NCBI GenBank assembly: GCA_013365325.1
Contig: JABVXV010000670.1
Coordinates: forward strand, 1-16,390
DNA: 16,390 nt
Direction of reading: 5' to 3'
DNA from: Dipetalonema caudispina
Lineage: Eukaryota; Nematoda; Chromadorea; Rhabditida; Onchocercidae
Within the stretch, counting starts at the first letter, position 1; the number at the start of each line of letters is the position of its first letter. The position numbers and the translations under genes are program-made. The notes beneath the pieces are model-generated. The model was not told where the DNA came from. It did not search any database and saw only the letters and a program-made list of their open reading frames with translations. Below are positions 6,580 to 16,269 of this stretch, piece after piece.

Positions 6580-7897
6580 ATATCGTAATGCAAAAGATAA
6601 TTATATTTACACGAGAAAAAGAGAGTATTCTTTCTGAATATTCCGTTTCATCCTGTAAAAAGCAATTAGAATAACAGAAGGAAGAAGTTAGAGAATGCTA
6701 ATCTTTTTTTATTTGGAAAATTTTTTAAATCAATGAATTTCATTCATTATGTCGTTGACAAATTTCATGCTTCGAAGTTTATCAAAGTTTGGGCGGAAAT
6801 TGAATAAAAAATTGTTCGAACAAATGAAATCAGAATCAGATCCTGAAATTAGATTAGAACTATGGAAGCTTGTTAACAGAATGAAATTTGCAATGGATTA
6901 AGAATGATCTAACAAATGATAATTTATTCAATAACAGATTAAGCATTAACAAATTACAGAAATATTAAATTTTCAGAGGAATATACTTCAACTTGAAAAT
7001 TAGATCACAAACAAATCGATTATTATTTGCAAACATATAATTCGCATACAATTTATTAACAATAATAAACATCACATTCAATTCTTTTACATATTTGAAG
7101 TCAAATTTAAGAATTTAAGTCAAACATAAATGTTCGATCAATTTAAAATTTCTGAAATCAGTTTTTTTGGTTAAAAAAAGAAATGGATAGGTGAGGAAAT
7201 TATAATTATAATAATTCTTAGCTGAAAAGAACATCATTATCAATCTTTTTCTTCTTCCCACATTCAATTTGTTTCTTTCATTTTCTACCTTAAAATTTTC
7301 ATAAAAAAGAAAAAGCATTGAATTTAATATATTTTTCTTTACTAAAATTCATATTTTGAATTTATAATTTGATAAAATACTTGAAATTAAAAATAAAATT
7401 CTCCTGTAGATTTAAGCGGCAAAATTGTTTCATATCAGTTTACAATACTTTTATGTATCAAACAATGTTCTCATACACTCAGTATTAATACAAAGGAATT
7501 GTTATCATCATTTGTGTCATGCTAAGCAGTTAAACAATCTCGAATTTTGATGCTTAATCAATCAAAAATATGAACTGATAGCTTGTCTGATGAGGAATCA
7601 TAAATTTGAGCAGTTCTATTCAAATCATTATCATAAAATAACTCAACTATCTGAACAATATGCCATGTTATATGAGCAAAAATTTGTTGTTTTCTTCAAA
7701 AATACTTATAGAGTTATCACTGCTTTATCAGTGAATGAAATTTTCAAGCAAATAAGATAAAAAAGGAAATAGTATACTGCAAAACTGAAATGATAGTTTA
7801 ATGAATTTGACGTAATTGACATAATAGAAATATCCAATAAAAGCATCTGTTCAGTAAAAATTTTCAACACAATTTATCGTAATGAAGCGATTTTTTT
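6580..7897. other. AT-rich stretch, probably intronic or intergenic
   Basis: It contains a 12-bp palindrome TTGTTCGAACAA (6812-6823) and a strong acceptor AAATTTTCAG at 6976. The acceptor is followed by a 20-codon frame that is in phase with the candidate first exon, with AATAAA shortly after it near 7065. The minus-strand frame at 7115-7318 is Y/N/F/L-rich and unsupported. No other features were seen. Confidence 0.5.
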
Positions 7898-7975
7898 AAT
7901 TTCGCACATTGAAAGTATTGCAAGGTTAGAAAGAGGGAAGAGGAGAGATGAGGAAGAAAAGAAAGAAGGAAATGT
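7898..7975 (+). repeat. Dispersed direct repeat, copy 1
   Basis: This 78-base purine-rich segment shares 66 of 74 aligned bases (about 89 %, hand aligned) with 8318-8391, 420 bases downstream in the same orientation. Both begin AATTTCG and end AAATGT, with the shared core GGTTAGAAAGAGGGAA. Copy 1 carries four extra bases near its end. The match includes the non-repetitive leading 25 bases, so it is a real duplication and not just two purine tracts. Confidence 0.85.
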
Positions 7976-7978
7976 AAG

Positions 7979-8176
7979 ATGATTGTTCTTATTTTAATTA
8001 TTCAGATCCTATTAATTCTTATCCTTTTTCTACACATCTTAATTCCTCTCATTATGTTTCAATATTATCATATTTCGTTTCTTATTATATTTTCCTCCAC
8101 ATCATCATCATTTCTTTTTTCTTATCATCATATTCCATTTTATTTTCTTCTTTTGAAAAATTTCTTCCTTTTTTGA
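7979..8176 (+). other. G-depleted pyrimidine-rich block
   Basis: The plus strand has very few G and many CTT/CAT/TCC words here, the reverse of the purine-rich blocks on both sides. An open frame runs through it, but it is almost entirely I, L, F, S and Y because of the composition, so I do not call it a gene. ATTTTAATTATTCAG ending near 8004 would be a good acceptor for a plus-strand transcript. Confidence 0.7.
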
Positions 8177-8317
8177 TAAAATAATTAAGAAAAGTCACCA
8201 GGAAATGACAAATAGAGATGATCTGGAATGATTAAGAGAAAGTTCCAGTACAAGAATGGCAATGATTAGTTTGGAAAGAAAATGGAAATGAAAAGGAGAA
8301 ATAATTGCTGATAGAGA

Positions 8318-8391
8318 AATTTCGTAGATTGAAAGAATTGCGGGGTTAGAAAGAGGGAAAAGGAGAGATGGGGAAGGAAAGAAAGAAATGT
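8318..8391 (+). repeat. Dispersed direct repeat, copy 2
   Basis: This is the partner of 7898-7975, with eight mismatches and one four-base gap. It sits inside a purine-rich block (about 8187-8400). Similarity ends abruptly on both sides, so the duplicated unit is about 75-78 bases. Confidence 0.85.
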
Positions 8392-8640
8392 CAACTAATT
8401 GGTAATGATAATGTTGATAATAGGTTGCAAAAGGTAGCGATATAAAGTCATGTACATTATTCATTTCTACAACTTCATATGAAATATAAAGAAAAAATGT
8501 TTTTTTTTTCTGAATTAAAATCAAACGAACATAACAAAACATTGGTTTATTTGGGACTCGACATGAGGAAAAGTATGATTATCCTGTTATATTCGATTTC
8601 GTCGTCGAAAAATTTCTCAAATTTCCTATCATAAATAGAT
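8392..8640. other. Transition from purine-rich to ordinary AT-rich DNA
   Basis: The minus-strand frame 8195-8542 covers this region and the purine block. It is open mainly because purine-rich plus-strand DNA lacks the complements of stop codons. Nothing else was recognised. Confidence 0.5.
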
Positions 8641-8830
8641 AACAAAAATAGAAATGATTATCGACATCACAATGACAGTTATGATTGCATATTTTTGTGG
8701 ATATATCAACGATAACAAGAATTATTGTGGGCATAATCACAGTAAATATAATGATCACCATTATTTTACCGTTATAATCAATTACTATCATAAGTACAAT
8801 TACGATAGCAGTGTGGATTATTATTTTCTT
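8641..8830. repeat. Degenerate GAT/ATNAT-type array
   Basis: Words such as GATTAT, GACAT, GATAA, CATAAT and ATCACC recur with loose three-base spacing. Both strands are open at once, giving I/V/D/N/H/Y-rich frames. This is what a mutated GAT/ATC trinucleotide array produces. I read it as a decayed microsatellite and not as overlapping genes. Confidence 0.55.
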
Positions 8831-10084
8831 CAATTGTCAAATAATTTATGCAAAACTTCAATTCTGTTCTAGCAAAAAAATTGACTGTATGGAAAATATT
8901 TCTCAAATAATTTCAAAATGAATAGGATAAATTAGGTTAAAGAAGTGATAACTTGTCTTATATCATTCTCATCATCACTGTCTCAATGTTTGTTTCCACT
9001 CAATTAATCATTAATATTTGAAACATATTCCATTATTTTAATTGTTGTAAAACAATTTCAACCTTGGGGAACAATGCAATTTGGTATTCATTCGAAGGAA
9101 TCATTTATGTGATGGACTTATTTCGGAGATTAATGGTTTCGAAAATTAAGTATTTAATCCAAAGAGTAGCAGCAACATATCGTCAGAAATAATTCTTGTA
9201 GTAAACGACTACTTCGATATCAAAACTGGAAGTTGAATAAATTGATGAAAATATTATGGTCGATTGATATTAATTCTGTAATTTTAAGAAGTTACAAGCT
9301 AAATATATAGATTATTTTGAAAAAATGGACTTTTTTTACACATTTATTAATCCTTGAATAATATAATCAATCATATTTTGTATAAACATTTTAATAGGGC
9401 TTAATAAATACATTTGATCATAAGAAGACAAAAAATATTAGTCAAGAAGTAGGTGTTTGTAAAATTGAGATTTCAGTACTCCATGATAGTAATTTTGTTT
9501 CAAACAAGAAATTCATTTAAATACTTCAAATGATAGGATGGAAATGAAATAAACATCAAATTTTGTTTTGCTTAAATTTGTTCACAATCTTTGGTCATAT
9601 AATTTAGCTTAAATTCAAAGAAAAAAAGGAAAAAAAGCAATTACGTAAGAATTATACAGTTTTATCACTAACTTTCATATTTTCCTCTTTTTATTATCAT
9701 CTGCTTCATTTCCTTTTTTCCTCAAGAATTTAGAAAGTATCTAATCACTAATTGTCAACTGTCATTTAAAAAAAAAAAAATAGAAGCAATACACAACGAT
9801 ATTAACAATTTTTGCAATAATTTTCTTGAAAAATTGAATAAGTGATGTTTTCAGAAAACATTTGGATAAATCGAAGCTCTGGATAAAATAATAAAAATTC
9901 AGTTGTTTGAATGTTTATAGTAGCATTATTGGATTTTAAGTTACGATAAAATCAATTATCCAGGCTATCTATTATCCCAAAAATACGGCAATTATTAGTC
10001 ATCAATAGAAAACAAGAAGAATTTCAAACTTGAAATCAATATTTTATATGAAATATGAACAAGATTCACCTATTTTTACTTTTC
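8831..10084. other. AT-rich stretch with one protein-like open frame (9022-9192, +)
   Basis: The plus-strand frame 9022-9189, stop at 9190-9192, has 56 codons with mixed composition (WYSFEGIIYVMDLFRRLMVS, then IKYLIQRVAATYRQK). It resembles a hydrophobic helix followed by basic residues. It has no acceptor in front, its only ATGs lie mid-frame and no family is recognised, so chance is likely. Elsewhere there are only homopolymer runs, including an A-run near 9769-9780. Confidence 0.4.
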
Positions 10085-10110
10085 TATATATATATATATA
10101 TATATATATA
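10085..10110. repeat. (TA)13 dinucleotide repeat
   Basis: An uninterrupted TA array, self-complementary and able to extrude as a hairpin. Confidence 0.97.
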
Positions 10111-10989
10111 TGACACATTTACGACATCGCTTTTAAAATTTGTAATTTTTCCAGATTTTTTTTAAAAATTTTCCCGTAAAAGAACTTCATAAAAATTTTG
10201 AAATAAAATCCAAAATACCACATGGGCTAATGAATGATTGGTTGATTATCCAGTGGATTATTCATGCCGGTTCATTCAACAATAACAACCTAAAAATACG
10301 AAAATTCATTAGCAAAGAAAATTTAGAGGATTAGATATTATTTTCGAACAAAAATATAGTAATACAATGGTGGGAAATTGTAACTATTTAAAGAAAAACG
10401 AGAAAAACGACGATTTATTCATGCATTCAAATAATCATAATACTTTCAAAAATAAACTTAAAAAGCATAAAATTAGCAAATAATTTAAAAGTATTACTTA
10501 GGGCAATTAATTTACATCAATGAGAGTTGCAAGCATTATACTTCGTGCAAAAAGATTTTTGTATATAATTTGATGTCGCTTATTTCCTTCTTTTTATCCA
10601 AATATCATTTTATGAAAAAAAAAAGTATGAATTTTTTTTCTGCCTTTCAAATTTTTGATAAATTTTATAGTTTCTATGAAATTACTCATCAGATTTTGCA
10701 GTTATTATTCTACCATAATATTTATCCTGCATTTGATCTCTTTTTTTTAGAAATATTGAGAAGTTAATAAGGTATTTTAGGTAACAAAAGCACGGAAAAA
10801 GTGATTACTGAAAGCTTTACACATAGTGCTAGCTATCCACATGAGCCCTTCATAATGATCCTATGAATTGAACAAACTTTACCAAATTTTTTCTCCAAAA
10901 AGAAAAAAGAAATAAAAGTGAGTCTTTCTTTTTAATTTTGCTTAATTTTAGATGACAAACATATTTCTATGCTATCATACTCCGATAAA
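10111..10989. other. AT-rich stretch, nothing supported
   Basis: The 65-codon plus-strand frame at 10570-10767 is F/Y/I/L-rich with an AAAAAAAA/TTTTTTTT core and no splice or promoter support. I leave it uncalled. No repeats were found. Confidence 0.5.
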
Positions 10990-11014
10990 ATTCACTATCA
11001 CTGTGATAGTGAAT
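10990..11014. repeat. Perfect 12-bp inverted repeat with one-base spacer
   Basis: The arm ATTCACTATCAC at 10990-11001 is matched exactly by its reverse complement at 11003-11014, with a single T between them. It is the longest G/C-containing perfect inverted repeat I found in the window. The one-base spacer favours a dimeric protein-binding site or cruciform over an RNA hairpin. Confidence 0.9.
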
Positions 11015-12729
11015 CATTTCAATTGACAACAAAACAATGAATTTTCATTTCCCTCAAAATTTCATTAAAATAGACGAAAATAAAAATACCATATGTACAA
11101 AGAAAAGAAAAATTGAACTAATTTGTGTGATATCTAATGAAAACACATTCAAATGTTTAGTCATTTGATCATTCCATCCATCCATTGATAATAATACTTT
11201 CAGACTACGTTGATTTATATCTGAACATATGAGTGGAAGCTTTTCTAGCAAGTTTCATACTTCGTGGAAAAGTTTCCATCATATGTTCACGTATAAATCA
11301 CTGTAATCTGATAGCGTTCAAATAGCACGAAATTCAAATCTACTTTTATTAGTAATTCTCGAAGTCTTATCGTAATTTTAGATAACTATTGATCATTGAC
11401 ACATTTTGCATTTGATATTACTTTTAGTCAAATTGTCGAACAATTAAGATGATAACATTTTTGCTATTAAAAATTTGTTTAACATCCATTTCCGTATTTT
11501 TTTTAATAAGTTGCGTGAAATCACTTGTTGCATATAACTATATAATCAATGTTTACATGTGCTAAGAATTGAAACAGCAACCTAATTGGCACTCTAAGGT
11601 TTGATAATATGACGTAATTTTATATTATGAATTTAAGAGTTTTCAAGTAATAACTGTTTTTAAAAAAACTTCGATCCTTCGGTAATTTGTGTTGAAAAAA
11701 TAAGCTTGCATAGAACCAATTACGACAACATAAAGACTGTAATTGTTATTATATTCGGCAAAAAATGTATGACAACGATAATAGTATTGTAATAAGTAAG
11801 ACGAAAATTTTATTTTTTACACTTATAAGAGACGAATAAACTTTGAAATAATAATGGAATTATTAATAGATGATTGCATCCAAATATTAATTTATTTTCT
11901 TTAAAGCACTCTTCCATTATTTAATTTTAACATCACAAGTTAATTTTTCGAAAACAAGTCCCAATCAGTGAGGAATAAAAAAGAACAAAAAATAAAAAAA
12001 AAAAAATCGATAGAATCTGGAAAATCTCGTCGGACTCTGAAGCTGCAAAGAAGCCTTATTATCATTGGTTAGTTATGAAGCCTAATAATACTAATTTATA
12101 CGGATAAAGATGTGTAGAAACTAATGCATATCTGTCCATTAATTACATGCAAAAAATCCTTCAAAATTTGCAATTAATCATTAAATATCTTTTGAAATAA
12201 TCGTAGAATAAAATTATTTACTTAAATAATTCCAGCATTTTGTCCTATCTAAGGATGCATAGGCTAACTTGTTAATCAAACGCACCTTGTTTTTAAATTT
12301 TCCGTTTTGTCCTTATTTATATTTCAATTTTTTTTCTTTCCTCTCTTCTATGGGCACATTATTTAATTTATTTTTGATTTTTGTTAGTTTTCATCACTGT
12401 CATCGAAATTGGTAGTTTGAATTATTACAAAGTGATCGTTACATTGATAGTAATGGTTAGATTTATTATATTGCACAGTAACTTCAACTGATATAAAAAT
12501 CATCCACGTATTTTAGGAAAAGTTGAACAATTTTTTGCTTATTTAAAATGTTTTTTTTTTCTATGAATAATAAATCTGTTGTTTTCACTGAAAAGTGGAA
12601 TTACATATTCATAATATTACTTCATATTTACAGTTTTGTTGAATTGTTAGAACATGCAACTGATGAAAGTGCAATTAATTGTTGGTCTCTTAATGAATAT
12701 TAATTAATTAAATCAAAGAAAAAGCACAG
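11015..12729. other. AT-rich stretch with one mixed-composition minus frame (11054-11251)
   Basis: The minus frame 11054-11251 has 65 codons, and its first part is well mixed (KLPLICSDINQRSLKV, SMDGWNDQMTKHLNVFS) before turning F-rich. Its first ATG is internal, and the sequence in front is not a good acceptor. I rate it a weak exon candidate at most. The rest, about 1.5 kb, holds nothing I can name beyond A/T runs (for example 11994-12006). Confidence 0.35.
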
Positions 12730-12737
12730 TTTTTTTC

Positions 12738-12944
12738 AGTAAATAGAAAATGGGAGGAATAAACATTATTTTTCCTCGGTTTCTTAGGAACTATAAAACC
12801 ATTAATTTGGAAAAATTTCAAATTCTGAATGAAGCGATGGTTTTTCTACCACTAATTGCATCAAAGATGAATGCATTAATTAATTACTGTAACGCATTAT
12901 TTGCAGTCACGAACAGAAAATTATTTTTTTTTTCTAATTTTTAG
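12738..12944 (+). CDS. Candidate small ORF (64 aa) behind a trans-splice-like acceptor
   Basis: TTTTTTTCAG ends at 12739. Ten bases later an ATG (12750) opens a 64-codon frame ending at 12944. In nematodes, spliced-leader acceptors often lie about ten bases before the start codon, and this layout matches that. The product starts MGGINIIFPRFLRNYKTINL, has an alternating hydrophobic/polar middle (LNEAMVFLPLIASKMNALI) and an F-rich end over a T run. No family is recognised. The last dozen residues may be untranslated, because two further acceptor words (TATTTGCAG near 12906 and CTAATTTTTAG near 12944) lie there. Length is compatible with chance, and only the acceptor-ATG geometry raises it. Confidence 0.22.
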
Positions 12945-13719
12945 AAAGACCAATTACATTTTAAAAACAAGGAAATTCTAATAATTTACTTTCCATCAAT
13001 TAGAAATTTATTAATTTGAAAAGGAGAAAAAAGGAGAAGAGATTTCAGTTTGGACATAAATCTCAGAATTACTTGAATGAAATTCATTTAAGTGGTTTTT
13101 GTCGCTAACTATGATAATAACTTACATTTATCAAATATAACCTTAAAATTTCTGAAAAAAAAAAAGCTCATTAGTTAATAATCGTTTCATTTTATCAAAT
13201 TCTAATGATTAACAACGATTGCAGAAATTATTGTCATTTCTTACATTATAAATAAGTTCGAAAATTATAGAAACTTAAACAAAATAAAATCAATTGAAAG
13301 ATCAAAAGTTTTTAAGCATTTTTTTCTGAAAACCCCAAATTTTCACCCTTCCAGATTGTACTATCATAAATAAATGCAACTCTCCGCTTTTTTCTGAAAA
13401 ATAAATAAAAACAAATGTCTCCAAAAAATTGACAAAATAGTCATACAAGCGTTTATATATGACAATTTCATTTCCATTTCCATTGATTTTGGATAGAAAT
13501 TTATTTGGTTTTCTGTGCTACAATAAATAATTAGATCATTTGATAGAATGAATAACCTTAACAAAAAAAATGATGTTATCAATTAATGGATCACTAACAA
13601 GCTGCTGATTTATCAGCTAAAGTACTGAAAGTTGAAATGTTCAAAATTAAAAGCTCCCATGTTATTGTGCATATGAATAGCCTGAAAAAGTAAATAAGCA
13701 TAAAAGAGGAATCTATAGA
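12945..13719. other. AT-rich stretch with weak minus-strand frames
   Basis: A minus frame at 13364-13582 (72 codons) contains a TTATTTTTCAG word near 13392, and its content is mixed but hydrophobic. A 22-codon minus frame at 13613-13681 starts directly behind ACTTTTTCAG and contains HMHNNMGAFNFEHFNFQ. GCTGAT-TT-ATCAGC at 13604-13617 is a small hairpin. None of these has a partner exon or recognised product. Confidence 0.35.
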
Positions 13720-13749
13720 GGATTAATTATCTAGCTAACTAATTAATCC
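13720..13749. repeat. 10-bp perfect inverted repeat with 10-base loop
   Basis: GGATTAATTA (13720-13729) pairs with TAATTAATCC (13740-13749). Each arm includes TAATTA and GGATTA, which match homeodomain core motifs (TAATTA; GGATTA for bicoid/Otx type). It could be a paired homeodomain site or simply an AT-rich hairpin. Confidence 0.7.
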
Positions 13750-14356
13750 AAATCATTCTTCCACAAGATGTAGATTCGTGAAGAAAGTTACATTTGCTAG
13801 TCATTAAACCATTCTTTGAGTCAAATAAGAATATATTCTGGCCATTCATTTCTCCCTTTTTTTTTTTTTTGTTTTGCTTTCGTTTCATCAAATACTATTA
13901 AAGGATAAGAATTTTATCGAAAAATTTTAAAAAATAAAATGATTACATATTAGTTATTCATTTTAGAAAATGAATGTAAGTTGGGAATTACAAACAAAAG
14001 GTTAAAGTTGTTTTTCTTTTTTCTTTTTTCTCCTAGTCATAATGTACCAAAAATTATTAATTTAATTAATGTCGAAGGCTAGGGGGAAAATTAAATGTTA
14101 AGCTGACTGATAATTTACGAATTATTTAAAAATTGATTGATAATTAAGCATGTAGAAATAAATGATAAACATTTGAATGATAGTAATAATATACGACTTG
14201 ATTTTAATTAATCCATTAAACAATTATTCGAAGGTGTTAGAGGAAGTTAATTTTATTGTAAAATCTTTTTAATCGATTCAATCAATTGGGATGTTAACCC
14301 TAATAGTTTTTTATTTTTACCGTGTGATTATTGGATTATCGGATTTTCAAATTTTC
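13750..14356. other. AT-rich stretch with T14 and a strong polypyrimidine/AG signal
   Basis: A run of 14 T lies at 13857-13870. At about 14009-14036 a long T/C tract ends in CTCCTAG, a good plus-strand acceptor by sequence. The frame behind it closes after 14 codons. No other features were seen. Confidence 0.5.
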
Positions 14357-14371
14357 TTTTTTTTTTTTTTT
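14357..14371. repeat. T15 homopolymer
   Basis: It lies about 80 bases before the G+C-rich island that starts near 14450, and with A20 at 14797-14816 it brackets that island. Confidence 0.95.
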
Positions 14372-14448
14372 ATCCGGAAATCTTCATATATCATTTTCTA
14401 ACTTAGAATATATTGCTTAAATTGGACAATATTACGGGATAGATATGA

Positions 14449-14733
14449 TGGCAAAGTGGTTTATCATCGAAATATGTGTCAAGACCAATTGTTCCATTCG
14501 ATAACGAAATTTTTGGTGTGATTTGGATTCAAAGAGAAGGCGGAAAAGCTTCTTCGGAAGAGAAACAGATATATTGGTGGCCATTAAAATGCCCAAGCTT
14601 CCCATTTGCTCAACAACCACCGACAGCCTCTTTGATCGTTTTGCTGAGGAATCCGACGTTTCGTTTCCAAATCTGTCTTTTTTATTTTTCAAACTTTACA
14701 AAAATGTTTATTTTGGAATATTGTAATGAATGA
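14449..14733 (+). pseudogene. G+C-rich coding-like island; possible PWWP-like exon or retrocopy remnant
   Basis: By hand count 14521-14680 is 43 % G+C against roughly 25 % around it, the sharpest composition island in the window. The plus frame from 14449 is open for about 94 codons and reads mixed protein, including RPIVPFDNEIFGVIWIQRE, a charged linker, then QIYWWPLKCPS and LIVLLRNPTFRFQ. The order G-x-I-W-I, then Y-W-W-P-x-x-C, then a hydrophobic strand recalls a PWWP domain, but the spacing between the W and the WWP is longer than usual. This is a tentative resemblance. No ATG precedes it in frame, the only AG in front (GGCAAAG at 14456) is a poor acceptor, and no good donor follows. A second plus frame (DSLFDRFAEESDVSFPN) and a minus frame are also open, so frame choice is uncertain. 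A decayed exon or retrocopy fits best. Confidence 0.3.
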
Positions 14734-14796
14734 ATAATTTATACGATTTATATAATTTGCATTGCGCAATATCACATCGTAATACATTTGGGCATT

Positions 14797-14816
14797 AAAA
14801 AAAAAAAAAAAAAAAA
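14797..14816. repeat. A20 homopolymer
   Basis: It is the longest uninterrupted A run in the window, 64 bases after the end of the coding-like island. It could be the poly(A) tail of a retroposed copy or an ordinary A-run. No exact AATAAA precedes it closely, and no target-site duplication is obvious. Confidence 0.95.
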
Positions 14817-15843
14817 TTTCTGTTTTCTTTTTGAACCATTTAAACACAACAATAGCATAAACCTATCCTTCCTTTTTTCCTTTTCTTTTTTTTTTTTTCT
14901 TTTAAATTCAATCTTTGAATGCATCAAAAATGTATGCTTTGAGAAAAGCGATAACGAAACGAAAATAATGGGATAATGCTAATTCTCGGCAAGTTATTTC
15001 TATAACACTATCGATATTACTTACAAATAATATAATGGATAGAAACAAATCAATCCCAAGTTGAATGTTCAAAAAGTTTTTTCCTTCTTGAAATTATTGC
15101 AAATAAAGTTTTAATATCGTATTTCAATGTCAACTAAATTTGCAGATAAAAAAAGGAAATTCTTCGAATAATATTTCAAAAATTTTATGCAAAGATATAT
15201 ATAAAAATTACATATGTAATGTAAACATATTTATTATAAATGTTTCGAAAGATGTAAATTAAATAATTGAATATGGTAATCAAATGATTACCTGTATCGT
15301 ATATGTTATCCATAATGTATCGAAATATACCGTAGTAATGTGATTGTTTCAATTTTTCGTTATAATGTAAAAAAGAATGGATGCAAAAAAAGAAAAAAAA
15401 ATCCTATTACGAATAGATTACTTAATTACATCCTATCATTAATTTCTTTTTAATTTTTTTCAAATTTGATTGATCTAAATTCACTATATTTACTTTATAA
15501 GATTGTACCAAATGATCATTCTCGTTTAATAAAGAAAAACTTAAGCTTCAAATTTGCAAAAATTTGACCAATTAACTTTTGCTCATTTTTTAAATTAATT
15601 AGTACGAAGGCTATACAATTATCTATGCATATAAAACAAAAATTTGATTGCATTGGGAATTATTTTTATGTAAAATTGAAATTCGGCACGATAATTAAAT
15701 CAAAATAATCGGTCGATCGTTTTTTTTTTTGAATCTTCAAATTACAAAATAGTTAAACGAAAAAATGATGCAAAGGGAATTGAATTAATTATGATCTAAA
15801 CTGTAACTTCTTAATTTACTATAAGAAGATATCGAAGTTCAAT
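14817..15843. other. AT-rich stretch, nothing supported
   Basis: A T/C-rich tract covers about 14868-14904. ATTACATATGTAAT at 15207-15220 is a perfect 14-bp palindrome. A minus-strand donor word GTAAGTAATATCG lies near 15023. No coding frame with support was seen. Confidence 0.5.
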
Positions 15844-16158
15844 TCAAAAATTTTCGAAATTAGACTTGAAATATATTTCTCTATCTTTTTCGTAAGTAAT
15901 CGACAATATATTCCAAATGATGTAAGTAATTCTGAAAGGACTAAAGTCGTCCCATTCTTTCCCTTTCGCTATCGCTTTTAGACGTTTTTATTGGAACCAT
16001 ATTTTTTCACTTTGAAAGAGCCTGTTTGAAGCGATTTTGTCTAAGCTCCGAGAAATGAATTTTCTAAATTCTCCAATTACTCTTTGAAATTGGTTCGAAA
16101 ATATTATTGCTTCCCGAAACCAATTCAGACCTATGAAATAACAATTTTTTTTTAACAT
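15844..16158 (-). pseudogene. Broken minus-strand reading frame, possible decayed gene
   Basis: An ATG at 16156-16158 opens a 56-codon frame (for example YFIGLNWFREAIIFS and FRKFISRSLDKIASNRLFQS) that meets TAA at 15988-15990. The same frame then continues, open and equally protein-like, for 47 more codons (KRLKAIAKGKEWDDFSPFR, YEKDREIYFKSNF) to TGA at 15844-15846. Upstream of the ATG the same frame is also readable to 16194 (NLNLILRWL), apart from a TAA at 16165-16167. Two stops in about 117 codons is fewer than the nine or ten expected here, and the composition is charged and mixed, with more G+C than the flanks. No family is recognised. It could be a decayed gene or transposon ORF, exons with unrecognised introns, or a lucky frame. 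Confidence 0.3.
16088..16125. repeat. Inverted CCAAT-box hairpin
   Basis: AATTGGTT (16088-16095) and AACCAATT (16118-16125) are exact reverse complements 22 bases apart, with CG/CG next to the inner ends offset by one base. Each arm contains a CCAAT pentamer, in opposite orientations, as in some NF-Y sites. It lies inside the broken frame, so it may be coincidental. Confidence 0.6.
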
Positions 16159-16269
16159 ATACCGTTATAGCCATCGAAGGATCAAATTCAGGTTTTATGG
16201 TTTTTGATAAATCCTAAAGAATTAAAACAGAATAGAATATACTCCTCAATCAAAGAGAAATTGAAAATT

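Noticed and set aside
7586..7615. CTGATGA hammerhead-ribozyme core (also near 4532 and 12659)
   Set aside because: No stem II followed by GAAA, and no closing stem I/III, at any of the three places.
8195..8542. Longest frame in the window, 115 codons on the minus strand
   Set aside because: It lies on a purine-rich block that suppresses stops, the composition is S/L/P/I/F-skewed, and there is no splice or promoter support.
8579..8872. Overlapping plus and minus frames of 72 and 84 codons
   Set aside because: Simultaneous openness and the I/V/D/N/H bias follow from a decayed GAT-type array.
14432..14692. 86-codon minus-strand frame over the G+C-rich island
   Set aside because: It is open and fairly mixed, but no acceptor or donor is in place and the plus frame looks more domain-like. 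I kept only the plus interpretation and record the ambiguity.
14788..14976. 62-codon plus-strand frame beginning K-K-K
   Set aside because: It is built from A20 and a T/C tract, with no mixed-composition segment.
16088..16102. GGTTCGAAAAT as a tRNA B box
   Set aside because: It lacks the CC end, has no A box and has no cloverleaf around it.
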